A DNA stretch of 64,000 nucleotides from Atrichornis clamosus. Lineage: Eukaryota; Chordata; Aves; Passeriformes; Menuridae. The DNA is taken from NCBI GenBank assembly GCA_013400975.1, contig WBMZ01014173.1, positions 29,070-93,069 of the forward strand. Reading direction: 5' to 3'. A program made the translations under genes and the position numbers. Shown piece after piece: positions 17,166 to 29,884 of this stretch. Each line of letters starts with the position of its first letter. Within the stretch, counting starts at the first letter, position 1. The notes under the pieces were generated by a model, which searched no databases, had not been told where the DNA came from, and worked only from the letters and a program-made list of their open reading frames with translations.

Positions 17166-20100
17166 AAAGTTTTCTGGCTGTTTTACCACATTGTTATTCA
17201 TACATTTTAATGAGTTTCTTAGGAGAGTCTGTGCATGTGTATGTTATTTTTCATAGCTCTATTAGTTTTTTTCTTCCTTTTCTGTTTCTTTTAAGGCAAA
17301 AAGCACATTGGATTAGATCCTGCAGTGGTTTGAAATTTTCAGAAAGATTTGTATTGGCCACATGGATAAGCTATTGTATGACTGAAGTAGGAAATTGAGT
17401 GTAACAAAAGATAAGATTTTTTTTTTGCAGTGTACTCACTGTATCCTAATAATTGATTGTGCCCATGTTTTCATTCCACAGTAAATGAAAGGAATGTAAC
17501 AGTAGGCTGAAGGTGACAGTTTCCAATCAACTAATGCATTACATATTCATAGCCTGCCTTTTTCTCACAATAAGGGAATAAGAGACATGTAACAGTATTG
17601 GTTACAGTCTCATACTGCCATATCACTCGAATTTGTAAGTAAATAAACTATGAAAAATGTTGTCCTGATATTTCAGTAGATAAGTATTGTGCAAGATATG
17701 GCTTTGATTAAGTGGAATTTTGTATAAAGAATGTGGAGTTTTCACTGTATTCCCTATTCAAATAGTATTTCCAAAAATATTTCTTAAGACGTGATCACAG
17801 CTATTCTCACAGATATCTCATTTTTACTATGTAAACTAATGGAAAACATTCAGAATGAAAATTGTGTTTCTACTTACAGTTTGGTTGCTCTTTTATTCCT
17901 CTTGAGTAATTACAGATGGAAATGGTACTATCTAAATAGAAGAATGAACTCCTTTAATAATAGAAATTTTCACATATATTTTCAGGTAATTTGTGTAAGT
18001 ATATCACACAGCAATACATAAAATCAGATGGGGAAGGAAATTGTGTGGGATCTAGAGCAAGAGGACTTGAAAGGAGAGGAGGTCCTGGGCTTAAATCTCC
18101 TCTTTCATAACTCTCACATGTATATAAATTGCTCTACTGTTAAATCATAGTGTTTGTTTGTATTTTTTAATCTCTAATGAATTATACACATGAAAAAAAC
18201 ATGAACTCCAAAGAAGTTCATATGGGTTTATAACTATACAGATACTTGAGAGTTAGAGTCAGCAATTAATTCATTTAACTTGAAATAAAATCCTACTTAA
18301 AGATTAAATTTGTCATGAGATTTTAATAACAGAGATAATGTGGTGGAGGGAATATAATTTTGATAAGACTAATTACAAATTCTGTAGACCTATACTTCAG
18401 GATGTGTGATCTTTGATGACAGATATTTAAAAAGGAGAATATTTGTAAAGCCTTTAATAATAATATATATCCTCTCTATGTCTGGGAAGGTACATATCAG
18501 AAATCAAACCTAATAGACTGAGAAGCTGAGGAATAGTTTACAAAGGGGCCTGAAAGATGAATCCTGAAAATGTGTTGGTTCATAATATGTTACAGTTAGC
18601 CTGTTAATAATTAATGCTGCTAATAGTAGGTATTTAACAGTATGCAGAATGTTAAACTCTTCAGAGTATCTTAATAATCCATATGTTTATTTGACTTTAC
18701 TGGAGATTCATGTTTTATTTTGTATTTGTAGAGGTCAGCACTTCTGATTGCATAACAGATCATTTTTCTAGTAGGTCTATAAGTTGTTAGAATAAACACT
18801 AGGTTTCTTTTGAATGATCAGAAGCAAACTGAAGATGTGACCTTTGGTTTTCTTTCTTTTTGCACTTTTACATGACTGAAATAAAAATTCTTAGTTTTAA
18901 AGGTCAAATATATTAAAAAATTAGAATGAAATACTCCCCTCCCACTGAAAATGTTGGTGGAATCAGTATCCTTGAAATACTGGCTAGTGAACTGAATGAA
19001 GTCCAAATGATTATTTTTATTCTGAGCAGAACATAATTCCATATACATATTGTGTATGTTGCTTGCATTGAAGGCTTTAAAACTTATACAAAAGTGAAGC
19101 TGTTTTGACTTTTGCCTTCAATGAATTTTCAGAGATAGAATTTTTCTACTCACAATGGAACTAAGGATCAATTGATGAAATTCCAGATAAATCTCTGCTT
19201 TGTCTCTGTTGGTGCCGGTAGCCATTGGTCTTTCTTTCTTGGTGGTAGTGATGTATGTTTCTATATCAGAGACCAGAAACTATGCATGTATTCTAAAGGC
19301 GGGTGTTAAAATACTCTGTTTGGAACTCAAGACACCATCATTCTTACTGGACCACTGCCATCATACAAGAAATGGTAGATAATCCTAGAAAAGAATCATT
19401 TAGGAAAATCAGTGAAGAAAAATAAGTAATCTCAATTGTAACAGGTATTCCTATTCTACAAGAGATAGTTGTATATAGATTGTTTAAAAATTACTCCCAT
19501 GCTTCAGAAAAATTTTTGTCAAAATGAAAGTTAATTATATAAAGGGTCATAGGAAAATTATTTCTGCTCTTCCTAGGATCCATATTTGACAGTAGAATGG
19601 ATAAAAAATATTTTTAAGTAAAGTATTGTTTAAAAAGCCAATTTATAGAGCTTTATTTTGTTTTGTTCAAATGAACTTTTGAAGGTTCCATTAATTCCGA
19701 GCAGTGTCAACACAGCAGTCTCTTTGGGATAGGGAAAATCTGCCAGGATGTTTGGTGGATGTGCAGCAGGTTGAGAAAAGCTGGATTGCTGGAAGCAGTG
19801 TGGCCACCAGTCTTGTAATGACCTGGTAATTGACCTTGTGAATAATCTTGTAAATGACCGTATAAATCAGATCTTAGGAGATTTGCTAATTCTCGTAGCA
19901 GTGAAGTAGCCAAGAACATAGGAGGAGAGTCAGGGTCAAAATCTTCCAATTTACTGGAAAGTACTTTCAAAAGTAAACAAATTATGTCAAAGCAGAATCC
20001 TAGTTTTCAGGGGCGTTGTATGTTTATTAGAAATACCATGTGTGAATATCTTTTGTCTTCACTGAAAAAGAGAATTTAGTTTCAAATCTGAATTCTAAAG

Positions 20101-21071
20101 GTACTTCGACTGAAGTGTGAATATAGGTAACTGATGCATCACTTCTCTTGTTCTGCTTATGCTGTTTTGATTTTAGTAGTCACAAGAAATCATGGCTCAG
20201 TTTCTTCTGAGATAAACACATACTATCCTGCAATACTGTTTAAGTACTGAGTCAGAGAGAGAATTAGTGGCATTTGTATTTGATTATCCCTCTCTGCAAA
20301 TCGATGATATTGTTATGTTTATTTACAAGTATTTAGATGTAAAACTTTGTGTAATACAAGCCTGATACCACTTTTACATGAAAATTAGTGGTTTATGTGC
20401 AAATATATGAAGGTACTAAGGTACTCTGATTAATTACCACTAAAAAAAAAGATTAAAAAAGACTTTCTAATTTTTTTACATTAAAATATATTAATTTTTT
20501 GGTCTAAAAATGGACCGAAAATAATCAAAAAATGGAGCATCTGGAACAAACTAAATTTATTGAGTCTTATTGATTAGTGATACAAAGTTCCACTTAGTGC
20601 TCTTAAGGAGGTACTATCCTTAATTTTTCTATCAATAATTTTTAAACAAGACTGAAGTTAGCTTTTAATGCTACAAGCTTTTTAATTGCTGCACTTAGGC
20701 AAGACCTACTATGGGTTATGGAGAAATAGCAAGAGATCAGATTAATTCTTGTTCTGACATCCTGAAACTGTAATGTCTGTTGGAAGATCTTTGTGAATTG
20801 AAAAATCAGAAAATATCATAGAAGTGATAACTAAGACTTTGGGAGGTTTTTTTACTTTGTTCCAATTTTATTGAAGTTATTTAGACTGTTTCTTTTTAAA
20901 ATTCTTTTTATACTAAAGTTGCTATTTTTAAGAGGTGTGTGTAGCTTGCTTGTCTTTGTGTTGCATCTCTTAAAGCTGTGTAGGTGAGGAGTGAACACTC
21001 TCTGACCTGCTCCCAGTAGTTGCAACTCCCAAACTATTTTCAGGAAATATTTTTGGCAGACCAGCTGGCAC

Positions 21072-21199
21072 TGTTTTTTTGGTTAGTTTTTTTTTGTTTG
21101 GTTAGTTGGTTGGTTTTGTGAGTTTTTGGGGGTTTTGTTTGGTTGGTTGGTTGGTTTGTTTTTTTGGAGGGGGGATGACCTGCCTTTTTTTTTTTTTTC
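21072..21199. repeat. (GGTT/GTTT)n tract followed by poly-T
   Basis: Repeated TTGGTTGG and GTTT words run to about 21175, then a T15 run at 21185-21199. The apparent 115-codon minus-strand frame across it is a product of this low complexity (Lys/Thr/Asn/Gln/Pro runs), not a gene. Confidence 0.85.
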
Positions 21200-24100
21200 T
21201 CTAAAGTAGGTATCAGTACTAATTTGGGGGACAAAATTACCTGGTGCTTATCAGAAAAATGCCTCTTTCTATGCCACTTTCTGATAAGTGACAGCAGACC
21301 TGAGAGCAGGCTGTAGCCATACATAGCGCGTATAGATGATATTTGTAATAGGGGACCTGGCTCATACTGCACTTTTACAGGAAGCACTCATTGCATTGCA
21401 GGATTTGTTTTGGTTCATTTCCCAAAACCCGTGAAATTCCAAGTTTGTAGATGAGGCTCTTTTCTGATAAATATTTATCTTTTGAGTCACTTTAGGCCAT
21501 GTATTTCTACCCTCTTTGAGTAGGAATTCAGAAATTATAGAACTTCAGTTTCGTCCTTCAAAAGATATTCTATATGGATTTGAAAAATCCATTTCTTTGG
21601 CTGTTGTCATCCTATCTCAGCTTCTGGATAGAGCAACTTTTCTTTTAACTAACTATAATTTAATACATTTCGTGAATCCTGTCTTACTTGAGCAAATACA
21701 TGATTCTGTTTTCCGATCTTTCTTTTTCTACTAATTCTGCATGTGGTATATGTCATTTAATTCTGCTTCTTTCTTAAATGTCTATTTTTTCTTCAAGAAG
21801 TACTTTTCAATATCTTTGAACTTTTATTTATTATAATATACTTGGTTGTTTGACTCTGAACAAACAAAGCACATCAAACACCAAAAGTCATCCATTTGGA
21901 CTTCTACTCAGTTCTCTGTATTCTGTACAATTTTAAAGCTTTTGCACCACATCTAAGGCCTATTGATTATTATTGACTCAAGCTAATAATTTCCACTTAA
22001 AATAGACTGATTTTTATAGACTTTTGAGATAAGGTGACCTTCCTTCACATGCCAATGTAACAGATATCGATGTTAAACAGAATCAGAATATAGTATTTAC
22101 ATTTGTTACAAACCATTTTCTAATGTTTTGCTAACAGAGTCTGTGCTCTGGCTGAAACATTGATCAGAACTTTTAACTGAAAACCCTTAAATTAATACCA
22201 ATAGCAGTAACTGTGCATTTCATCCTTTTATTTTTTGTCGTCCGTACATATCTCACATCTGTCTTACTGATCTAAATGATGTAGATAGAGTTTAGGCAAC
22301 TTTCTCAATGCCATCCCCTGTATACTTAGGGAAACAAAATACATTCTCTGTGAAATCTAAATTAATGATGTGAGGCCACCAGGCATAATTTTCTGATATC
22401 AGATGACAATGTTCAAAATAAAAAAGTTGAAATGAGTTGATGAATTCAGTGTTCCACAGTCTTCTGGTATGAAGCATACAAACACAAATTCTCAGTCAAG
22501 TACCAAACAGTATTCGATATTGTGCAGATACTAGTTCAAGACTCACTTTGAAGTCATGTTCCAAGGATTTGGTTTGTGTACAAGGTATAAAGAGGAGCAA
22601 ATACCTAATTTCCTCCATTCTCAAAGCCAGGCTCTTTTGAAGGCTTGCTCTGCTCTAGTGCTATGACCAACATGTGGACATCCTCACTCAAGCTATTCTT
22701 TAACCTGTCATGGTTTTTTCCCCTTTCACAACAAACTTAAATTTCAGCTCTGGAAGATTTAAAACTTTAGGACCTGCAAACTGAGGGAACAGAAGGGACA
22801 GGGAAGGGTATATCTTTCTTGTGCTGCTCGTCCTGTGTGAAATATTAGTTGAATCGTGGTGATTCAGCTGGTCAGTACATTTACTTACCTCAAAGTAGAC
22901 CAGTATTTGCTTCTAAGAAATGCTTCAGTATTTCATATTAAGCAATCACTGGAACAGGGATTAGAAATCACATTTCACAATCAGCTGTCAATATGGAATC
23001 CATTAATGCAGAGCATTATTACCAAATTGTGTTAGGACTGTTAGGATAAGTTACTTGCTAAGAAATTTTAAAGGAAAACAGTATTACAAAACTACCCAAT
23101 TTCTCTGAATTTTGTATTCTAAAGGAATCAGGAATTTATCTGATTTTTAGAAAGGTCATTGAGGAGTGCCTAGTTTAGTGAACGATTAATTAGGCCTGCA
23201 ATAAAAATAGAAAAAAACAGTAATCTGTTTTATAGTTCAAATGAGAGTTACTTTCTGTAGGGCACCATTTCAGAAGGTCTATAAATGCCATCACTAACTA
23301 AGCATAAGAGGGGGCCAATGGCTGGCCCTGTGGCTGTGTAACAATACTTCAGATTTATAATTTTGTTGTCTAAGCAAATGTAGGGACTTCAGTACTTCCA
23401 GTATGTTGAGACTAAATTCTTACAGCAGACTGTAGTGTGCTTGCACACAACGACCTTCCAGAGAAGAGCAGATTGACAACAGAGCTGAGACTGTTTTGCA
23501 TTACATGTTAATTATGCAGTTGATGGTAGTTTCTGTTTTTAGAAAATGAAAGATAAATTTTGCTTTTCCATGCTTTGAAATAAAAATGGAGTTTATATTT
23601 CTGGTCTTAAACACTGTACTTTACTAAATACAGATACAAAATTTCTTATTTTAGGGTCTTGAGGTTTTATTTTTCCTTTTATTTTCTATGTATTTTACCT
23701 TATTCTTACCTGCTGCTCCACTCTAAAAACATTGATGACAGAATGTGTTGGAAAAGAAGTAATCACATGAAATATGACATATTTAAATAGAATTGTATCT
23801 GATGGTCTTGTTAAAAAAATCCTATTTTTTTATCAAGATCATCAGAGTTTTTTCAATTACTAATACTTTTTTAAAACTGAGAATATATGTTTTTCTGAAC
23901 AGTATTTTAATGTCATTTAAAATAGTAGAACTGCTTATCACATAGACTCCATTCTCTTGGACACAGAAAAGATATATGCCATTTTTCAGAACAGCTGCAC
24001 TCTGACTTAGTAATTTATCAAAAAAGTAATTTACAAAAAGAATCATAGATAGCAGTGCAGATGAGAGGAAGCACAAGCCTTTAAATCATCTTTTCAAATT

Positions 24101-24867
24101 CAAGTGCTGGCATAATGAACATCATGAGAACAGAATAAATGAAAATAGAGATGTGAGAAAAAATTCCTTTTGAGATTTTCACTAATTATTGCCAAAAGAA
24201 AATCACTTAAAAATAATTTAAAAGCCCATAGCCTCTTTACTTACTATTGGTTAATTTTTTAAGGAAGGACATTAATTACTATTCTTGACATTTTTTAATT
24301 CTTATCTCTTGCACACAGAGGTCTTTATTAAGCTTTTAACAAAACATATACTATCCTTTATAATAAATGTTGCTGCATGAAGAAACATTACATTTCTTTT
24401 GTATGTCTTCCAGGAAAATAAAATTTTTATAAGATTTTAAAAAAGCCAAAACAAAACAACATTAAAGAATTATTGAAGATCAAAAGCAATATGATTCCAT
24501 GAAATGAAGAATCTGTAAACTTAAAGATTAATCCTTTGTTTTTTCATGTAGGTGTTACTGTAAAAGATTTTGCACAGGATTAGATGGATGAAGTTATATA
24601 GCCAAGGCTGAGTCAATGGCAGAGTGCATTAGACCTGCTAATGAAAGCTTTATCTATTCTCCTTCAAAAATACTGGATTTTTAAATGACCTTTACCTAAG
24701 AATTACAATTTGAGCCTCTTGGAAAATCCTAATTAAATTGAATTAATATTTAATTAAATAGATGACAATGTAATACTTGTATTAACCTGTAGTTGTTTGT
24801 TGCACTCGTTTGTAATTTGGTTATTGGGTCAGTCTTTAAATGAAACTAAGGCTCTGTTTCACTCAGA

Positions 24868-24898
24868 AAAAAAACCAAAACCAAAACAAACAAAACTT
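24868..24898. repeat. (CAAAA)n-type A/C tract
   Basis: Poly-A with CCAAAA and CAAAC units. It lies about 60 bases upstream of the CR1 3' fragment, in direct sequence order. Confidence 0.75.
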
Positions 24899-24960
24899 AA
24901 TGTCATAGCCATGCTTTTGATATAATATTAGTAGTAAGTAGTAGAACTAGTATTAGTGAT

Positions 24961-25351
24961 CAGTAGGTCAAGGGAGGTAATTCTACCCCTCTTCTCTGCT
25001 GTCATGGTTCCCTACCAGGAATACTGTGTCCAGGTTTTGGGCCTCCAACATGAGGAGGAGGTGGACCTGTTCAAGCAAGTCCAGAGGAGGGCCACAAAGA
25101 TGATCAGAGGGCTGGAGCACTTCTCCTCTGAAGGCACAGGCTGAGAGAGTTGGGGTTGTTCAGTCTGGAGAAACTGTGGATGCCCCATCCTTGGCAGTGT
25201 TCGAGTCCANCCCATCCTTGGTTCGAGTCCAGGTTGGATGGGGCTTTGAGTAACCTGGTCTAGAGTGAGGTGTCCCTGCCCATGGCAAAGGGATTGGAAC
25301 TGGATGATATTTAAGGTCTCTTTCAACCCAAGTCATTCTAGAATTCTATGA
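24961..25351 (+). mobile_element. CR1 LINE 3' fragment, internally deleted
   Basis: Matches the end of CR1 ORF2 and its 3' UTR. The frame at 24956-25144 reads SRSREVILPLFSAV, then VQRRATKMIRGLEHFSSE, typical of the C-terminal region after the reverse transcriptase. After LFSLEK-equivalent sequence (near 25174) the match jumps to the final GATGCCCCATCC part, so roughly 200 or more bases of consensus are missing. The element ends in the typical CR1 tail with two ATTCTA(T)GA-like words. A near-duplication flanks the single N at 25210: 25184-25209 versus 25211-25231. No intact protein is possible. Confidence 0.92.
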
Positions 25352-25692
25352 ACCTCTGCATGTTACTGATGGAGTTTTTTTAATGGGAAGCTGGTATGGG
25401 AAGTGGATGGTAGATCTTCTCTGTTTTGAACATGAGAAGCAATGTAGTGGTGAGATATTTCAAAGCAATTAAATCTTTTAGTTTAAGTGTATCAGCCAGG
25501 TGTCATTTGAGAAGTGATCAAAGCCTGCAGTTCCACTGAATGAGGCAAAATTTGGTGGCTAAATATTATTTTCCAGTGTCTCTGAGTTTTAGAGCCAACA
25601 GTTGTTGAAACTTTGCTTCAGGAAAAGTAATTTTTCCATCAATCTTCTGTGCTCAGAAAGAACATACACCATGCTTGTAACCTGTCAAGTTA
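25352..25692. other. Unique spacer between two CR1 fragments
   Basis: About 340 bases of ordinary AT-rich sequence. Nothing recognised. Confidence 0.6.
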
Positions 25693-25743
25693 CCAAGGTC
25701 CCTTCCAACACAGACCTTTCTATGATTCTATCATTCTTTGATT
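25693..25743 (+). mobile_element. CR1 3' terminal tail remnant
   Basis: Carries the CR1 terminal signature: AAGGTCCCTTCCAAC followed by TCTATGATTCTATCATTCT octamer-like units. Only the last ~50 bases of an element are present. The CR1 copy to the left has its own 3' end, so this is a separate and extremely 5'-truncated insertion, or a remnant of one. Confidence 0.8.
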
Positions 25744-27464
25744 AGGTCAAACATAACAGTAATTTTCTTTCATGAAGTTGTCTAGAAGCTAGGTTAGCAT
25801 GATCCCATTACTGTCAACATGAAAGGACATCTTTTTAGAGAATGGAAAACAGAGTAATTGCAGAAATTGAAGAATATCTAATGGTTTCCCCTTTAAAGAA
25901 CAAATTTCTACCTATGGGAAAACTGAAATGCAAGTATAGCTTTCATGTGAAAATTAATCCAAATTATTGAGATGGTAGGACTTATATTTTGAAAATACAT
26001 GCAGACATGCCATGACTACATTACTTATGCAGAAGCAGTTGCACAGGCAAGTGTATATATGTGAACATATTTATTAGGTATAATAGCAGAGTAACAGGCA
26101 AATTAAAAATATCTAAATGAAATACAGGTTTCATTATTTGCAGAAGTTAATTAAAATCCTGGCAAGATTTTTTTCTTTGATGTTCTATACAGAATTGTTC
26201 TTTAAAAATAGATGCTTTTGATAAACTTCCTAGAATTGTGTCAGGCATCTTTAAAGACGCAGTTAGTTTAGTCAGTACCTTGTTCTCTGTTCTAAAAGTT
26301 AGCGTTGCTTTTGTTCTTTAAACGCAAAACATGTCCCTGTTGTCACTTCCAATTTCAATTTTAGCTGATCTGAGAATTAAAGCAGTTTGAATTGTAGGAC
26401 AAGTAGGTCTTTCATGTCTAACTCCATCAAAGGATCATCTTTACCTTATATTTTATCCACCTATGAGCAGCTATGTTCATATATCATTATTAGGCTGCAA
26501 AGGGATGCGCTTAAAATTTAGGAAACACCAGAAATAAATTTTCCTCTGCAATAATATGCCAACCCCCTTGTGTACATTTCAGTTTTAATTATATTTTTAG
26601 CCTTTAATCCAATGATGTGCTTACAATTAACTTTGCAAATACTTCTTTACATTTTCCATAATCATTCACTCAGACACAAAAAGATGGAGCTGAAATAGAA
26701 TGTGTAGTAGAAGGTAATTGACTGAGTTAGAATTTGCCTGGGATGTTCCTGTTAACTCACACACTTCTTTCATACTTTATCCAAATTCTTAAACTTTTCA
26801 CCTAGAACATATTCAATTTCTGAAGAAGGCTAGGCAAGAACTAGCCTTAAGGCTAGGCAAGAACTAATTCAGGAAAGAAAACTTTAGCACATATATATTT
26901 ATATATAAATATAAATATAAATCTTTTGAGTAAAAGCTTTTCTTCTAGTGAAGCACAATCTGGTTATATAAAATTATATATGTGCATTTATATATCTATG
27001 TGTATGTATGAGTGTATGTGAACTACAAAAACAGATACAGAAACTTTTTTTAGTAACAAAGAAGGGAGTAATTTATATGAATCATGGCACACTAAGACTT
27101 AAACATCAACGCTGATTTTATTGGAAGTTGTAAGAGATGGCCAACAGATCATGGCTGGCCAATTGAAAGGAAAGAGGCAGCTTTATTTTTGACTGTTGTT
27201 TAACACTGACTGAGTTCACAAAGTTTCACTTAACTCAGTAGAAAACACTAATGATTTGAATATGATAGATTTGGCAAACCCAAGGAGTACTGACCAAGAC
27301 TTGTGGAAGACAAAGTTATGACTTGGATCTGACCAAATACAAATACTTCCAAGGTAAGACCCTCTGTGAATTAACAGGTCATACACTAGCTGAGGTCTAA
27401 AGTGACATGCAGGTGCTGGATTCTTCCAAAATGTATTGGTTTTATGTGACAAGGTTTTGATGGT
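25744..27464. other. Intergenic AT-rich DNA; no gene recognised
   Basis: No coding frame or known repeat. A TA-rich block sits at 26886-26930, and a short direct repeat at 26826-26866. Nothing else identified. Confidence 0.6.
26826..26866. repeat. Short direct duplication, period 23 bp
   Basis: The 18-mer AAGGCTAGGCAAGAACTA occurs at 26826-26843 and again at 26849-26866, without mismatch. Confidence 0.9.
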
Positions 27465-27835
27465 GGGGGAGCTACAGGAGGGGCATCTGTGAGAAGATGT
27501 CAGAAGCTGCTCCCATATTGGACAGAGCCAGATGCAGCCAGCTGTCCAAAGCTGGGCCAGTAAGTGATGTTGGTAACATCTTTATGATAGCATACAAAGA
27601 GGGGGGTAAAAATATGCTACACAGCAGCAGATGAGAGAAAGAAGTGAAAATATTTGAGAGAAACAGCTCTGCAGACACCAAGATCACTGCGGATGGAGGA
27701 GGAGGAGGTGCTCCAGGCACCGGAGCAGCAATTATCCTGCAGTCTGTGGTGCAGGGTAGTTGTGAGGCAGGCTGTCCCCCTGCAACCCATGGTGGTCCAC
27801 TGTGCAGTAGATATCCACCCACCACACCTTTATAT
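27465..27835 (+). mobile_element. LTR-like avian interspersed repeat fragment
   Basis: From memory, this stretch follows a repeat common in bird genomes. It runs through a block with GCCAGATGCAGCCAGCTGTC, a GATAGCATACAAAGAGGGG segment where an LTR promoter would sit, then ACAGCTCTGCAGACACCAAG, a GGAGGAGGAGG block and CTGCAACCCATGGTGGTCCA. The layout resembles the U3/R/U5 part of an endogenous-retrovirus LTR. Class and exact ends cannot be fixed without a library search. Open frames of 80-117 codons here on both strands come from the GC-rich composition and have no protein match I recognise. It shows base differences throughout relative to the family as I recall it, consistent with an old copy. 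Confidence 0.6.
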
Positions 27836-29621
27836 AGACAATCTCTCTCAGAGAGGCGTACTTTCTCCTGTTTTTGTTTTTCTTGACATCTGGCACTGTA
27901 GACAAATTTAGAGAGGGGAGGATTGCTGCAAGATTTGGAATTAATCCCTAAAATAAATTTTAAAAAAATGTTTTCAATCCATGAAAATTGTAATGAATGA
28001 ATGAATAAAGGACAGACAGCAGCTTGAGCTATTGATGTATTTAAAGATTAAAACAATAGAAGCTGAAATATGCAGATTCCTCCTAAAGGAGCATGTGAAA
28101 TCTGCACGTTGGTGAATAACGTTTAAAGTCATATATTGTAGTGCAAAGGAAAAGAAAGAGCTGCTTTTACTGGGCTGGCCATGCACCAAGGTTTGTACTG
28201 TTGTCAGAAGGATATCCTCACTGAGGATTCAGAGGTCCAGGACAACTAAGTAGTTTAAAAATGTCTCCCAGAGAACAGAGAAACCCTTAATAAAGACGAA
28301 AGGGATCTGGAAGAAATTAACACAGGACGTGTATACATAGATCACAGCACAGCTGAGATCACCACCGAAGTGTCTGCCCTTACTGGTAAGGAGAGTATTT
28401 ATGGGACAGATTATTCTTGGAAATTTTTATTCAGTTTTGTTACTTAACCCAGTATCTTGCAAATACAGTTGAGCAATGTTTCTCCACAGATATGCAGTGA
28501 AGATAAAGAGTGAGAAACTGAAAACTTAAAAAAGTTCAAGTTCTTAGTCAGACAGAAATACAAAATTTAGTTCTCCAAATGTACTTCCATGGAGAGATAT
28601 AGTTCTCTTCTAAAGAAATAAGAGCAAATTTAGAGATTTAGGGATTTTGAGCACTAAAGAAAATTGAAAGTGTAATTCATCCAACAATATTTATTATTGT
28701 GCTTTGAAACCTCCACTGAAAATGGTTCTATCTGTGTTGGACAACATGGCCTTCGAGAAAATGGAAAAGAACAGGCCTGATTCATCTTCCTTACTTTTTG
28801 TTTATTAGGATCTGGTCATATTACTCCTGTTTAAGTATCTTCAAATAGATATAGATATAGATACGTATTTGGTTTGAACAGATAGCACAATGCATATAAG
28901 AAAGTTTCATGTCTTTAACTAAGTCTGTATGAATCTGACTACAAACCAGTGCTGCTGTTGTTTAAGACTGGGTAGAAAATAAATGCATGTTGCAGACACA
29001 ATCTAAAAAATTTGCAAAACGTACAGTTAGGCAAAGTACAAAGGTAATTAATTTTTACAGCAGCATGTTGTAGAATGGAGATGGAGACTCCACAACTTTG
29101 TAGGAATGAGGCCTAGAGCCCTGTGATATCCTGTGAGATATGTGGTGACAGGATTCCCATGGGCATAATGGCACGCTGAGGGGCTGAGAGGTTATCAGGC
29201 AGAGGCTGGACGGCCCTTGCAGTGCAATCAGCCAGCTGGAAGAGGCAGTGGCAGTAAGATGTCACAGTCCTGTTCTCGCCCTTGCACGAGACCAACAGCC
29301 TTTGTAATCTTTCATTCCACCATTTATGATGGCAGTAACAGAATATTTGACTACAGTCTCACCTCCACTTCCCCCAGAAGGATAAATTGGTTTTTGAAAT
29401 ACTCAGTGTCAGAGGATGAGAATATGACCATGTTGCAGATGAGCTGATGGGCTTCCTTCTCTCTCCTCCCCAAATCAAGGGCATCTCTTTGGTAAGATTT
29501 GCACCTCCAACCCTGTCGGAGTATACTCAGGAACACTTGTACACAGCGCTATACATTTATATTTGGAGGTCTAGTGAATTTATCACCAGTAATCTAAAAG
29601 AATCTATAATCTGTTGCTCCA
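27836..29621. other. Intergenic DNA; no gene recognised
   Basis: Ordinary AT-rich sequence. A short AATG run lies near 28000, and a GATATA run near 28850. A somewhat GC-richer patch occurs at 29.11-29.30 kb. None is identified as a gene or a known repeat. Confidence 0.55.
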
Positions 29622-29820
29622 ATAAACCAACCATTTGTGAATCTGTGTTCATGAGAGTTCCTGTTGAACTCAACCAGACTTAAAGTGTTGAATTGGTAAA
29701 CCACACGATTTGTGAATCTGTGTTTATGAATGAGAACAGATCGGTAGTATAACACACACTGTTGGTGCATCTGAGAGCTTATCAAATGTGACTGGATTTA
29801 TAGTGCTGAATGGGTTATAA
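29622..29820. repeat. Imperfect direct repeat of ~75 bp period
   Basis: The word ATTTGTGAATCTGTGTT starts at 29633 and again at 29708. The surrounding AAACCA...TGAATCTGTGTT.ATGA block is similar in both copies. The end block GTGTTGAATTGG (29684-29695) recurs as GTGCTGAATGGG at 29803-29814, so the second copy appears to carry about 40 extra bases. The family is not recognised. Confidence 0.6.
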
Positions 29821-29884
29821 GCTGATGTCCAAGGACAAGCTGAAAAGCAAGGAGGATTTACTTCCATCATGCTCTTAGACCAGG

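Larger units (their letters stand above)
15981..24960. other. Intergenic AT-rich DNA; no gene recognised
   Basis: About 9 kb with no convincing coding frame and no recognised interspersed repeat. Simple-sequence content is a T14 run near 16330, a TA-rich block near 17.06-17.16 kb, and the G/T tract near 21.1 kb. A GC-moderate patch with several short GT(A)AAT-like words lies at 19.7-19.92 kb and is not identified. Confidence 0.6.

Noticed and set aside
21040..21387. 115-codon minus-strand open frame.
   Set aside because: It is produced by the G/T-rich simple repeat and poly-T. The translation is Lys/Thr/Asn/Gln runs.
25218..25231. GGTTCGAGTCC resembles a tRNA B box.
   Set aside because: It lies inside the CR1 3' fragment at the duplicated segment around the N. 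No A box, acceptor stem or cloverleaf can be formed around it.
27472..27911. Open frames of 80-117 codons on both strands.
   Set aside because: They overlap each other across an LTR-like repeat and match no protein family I know.
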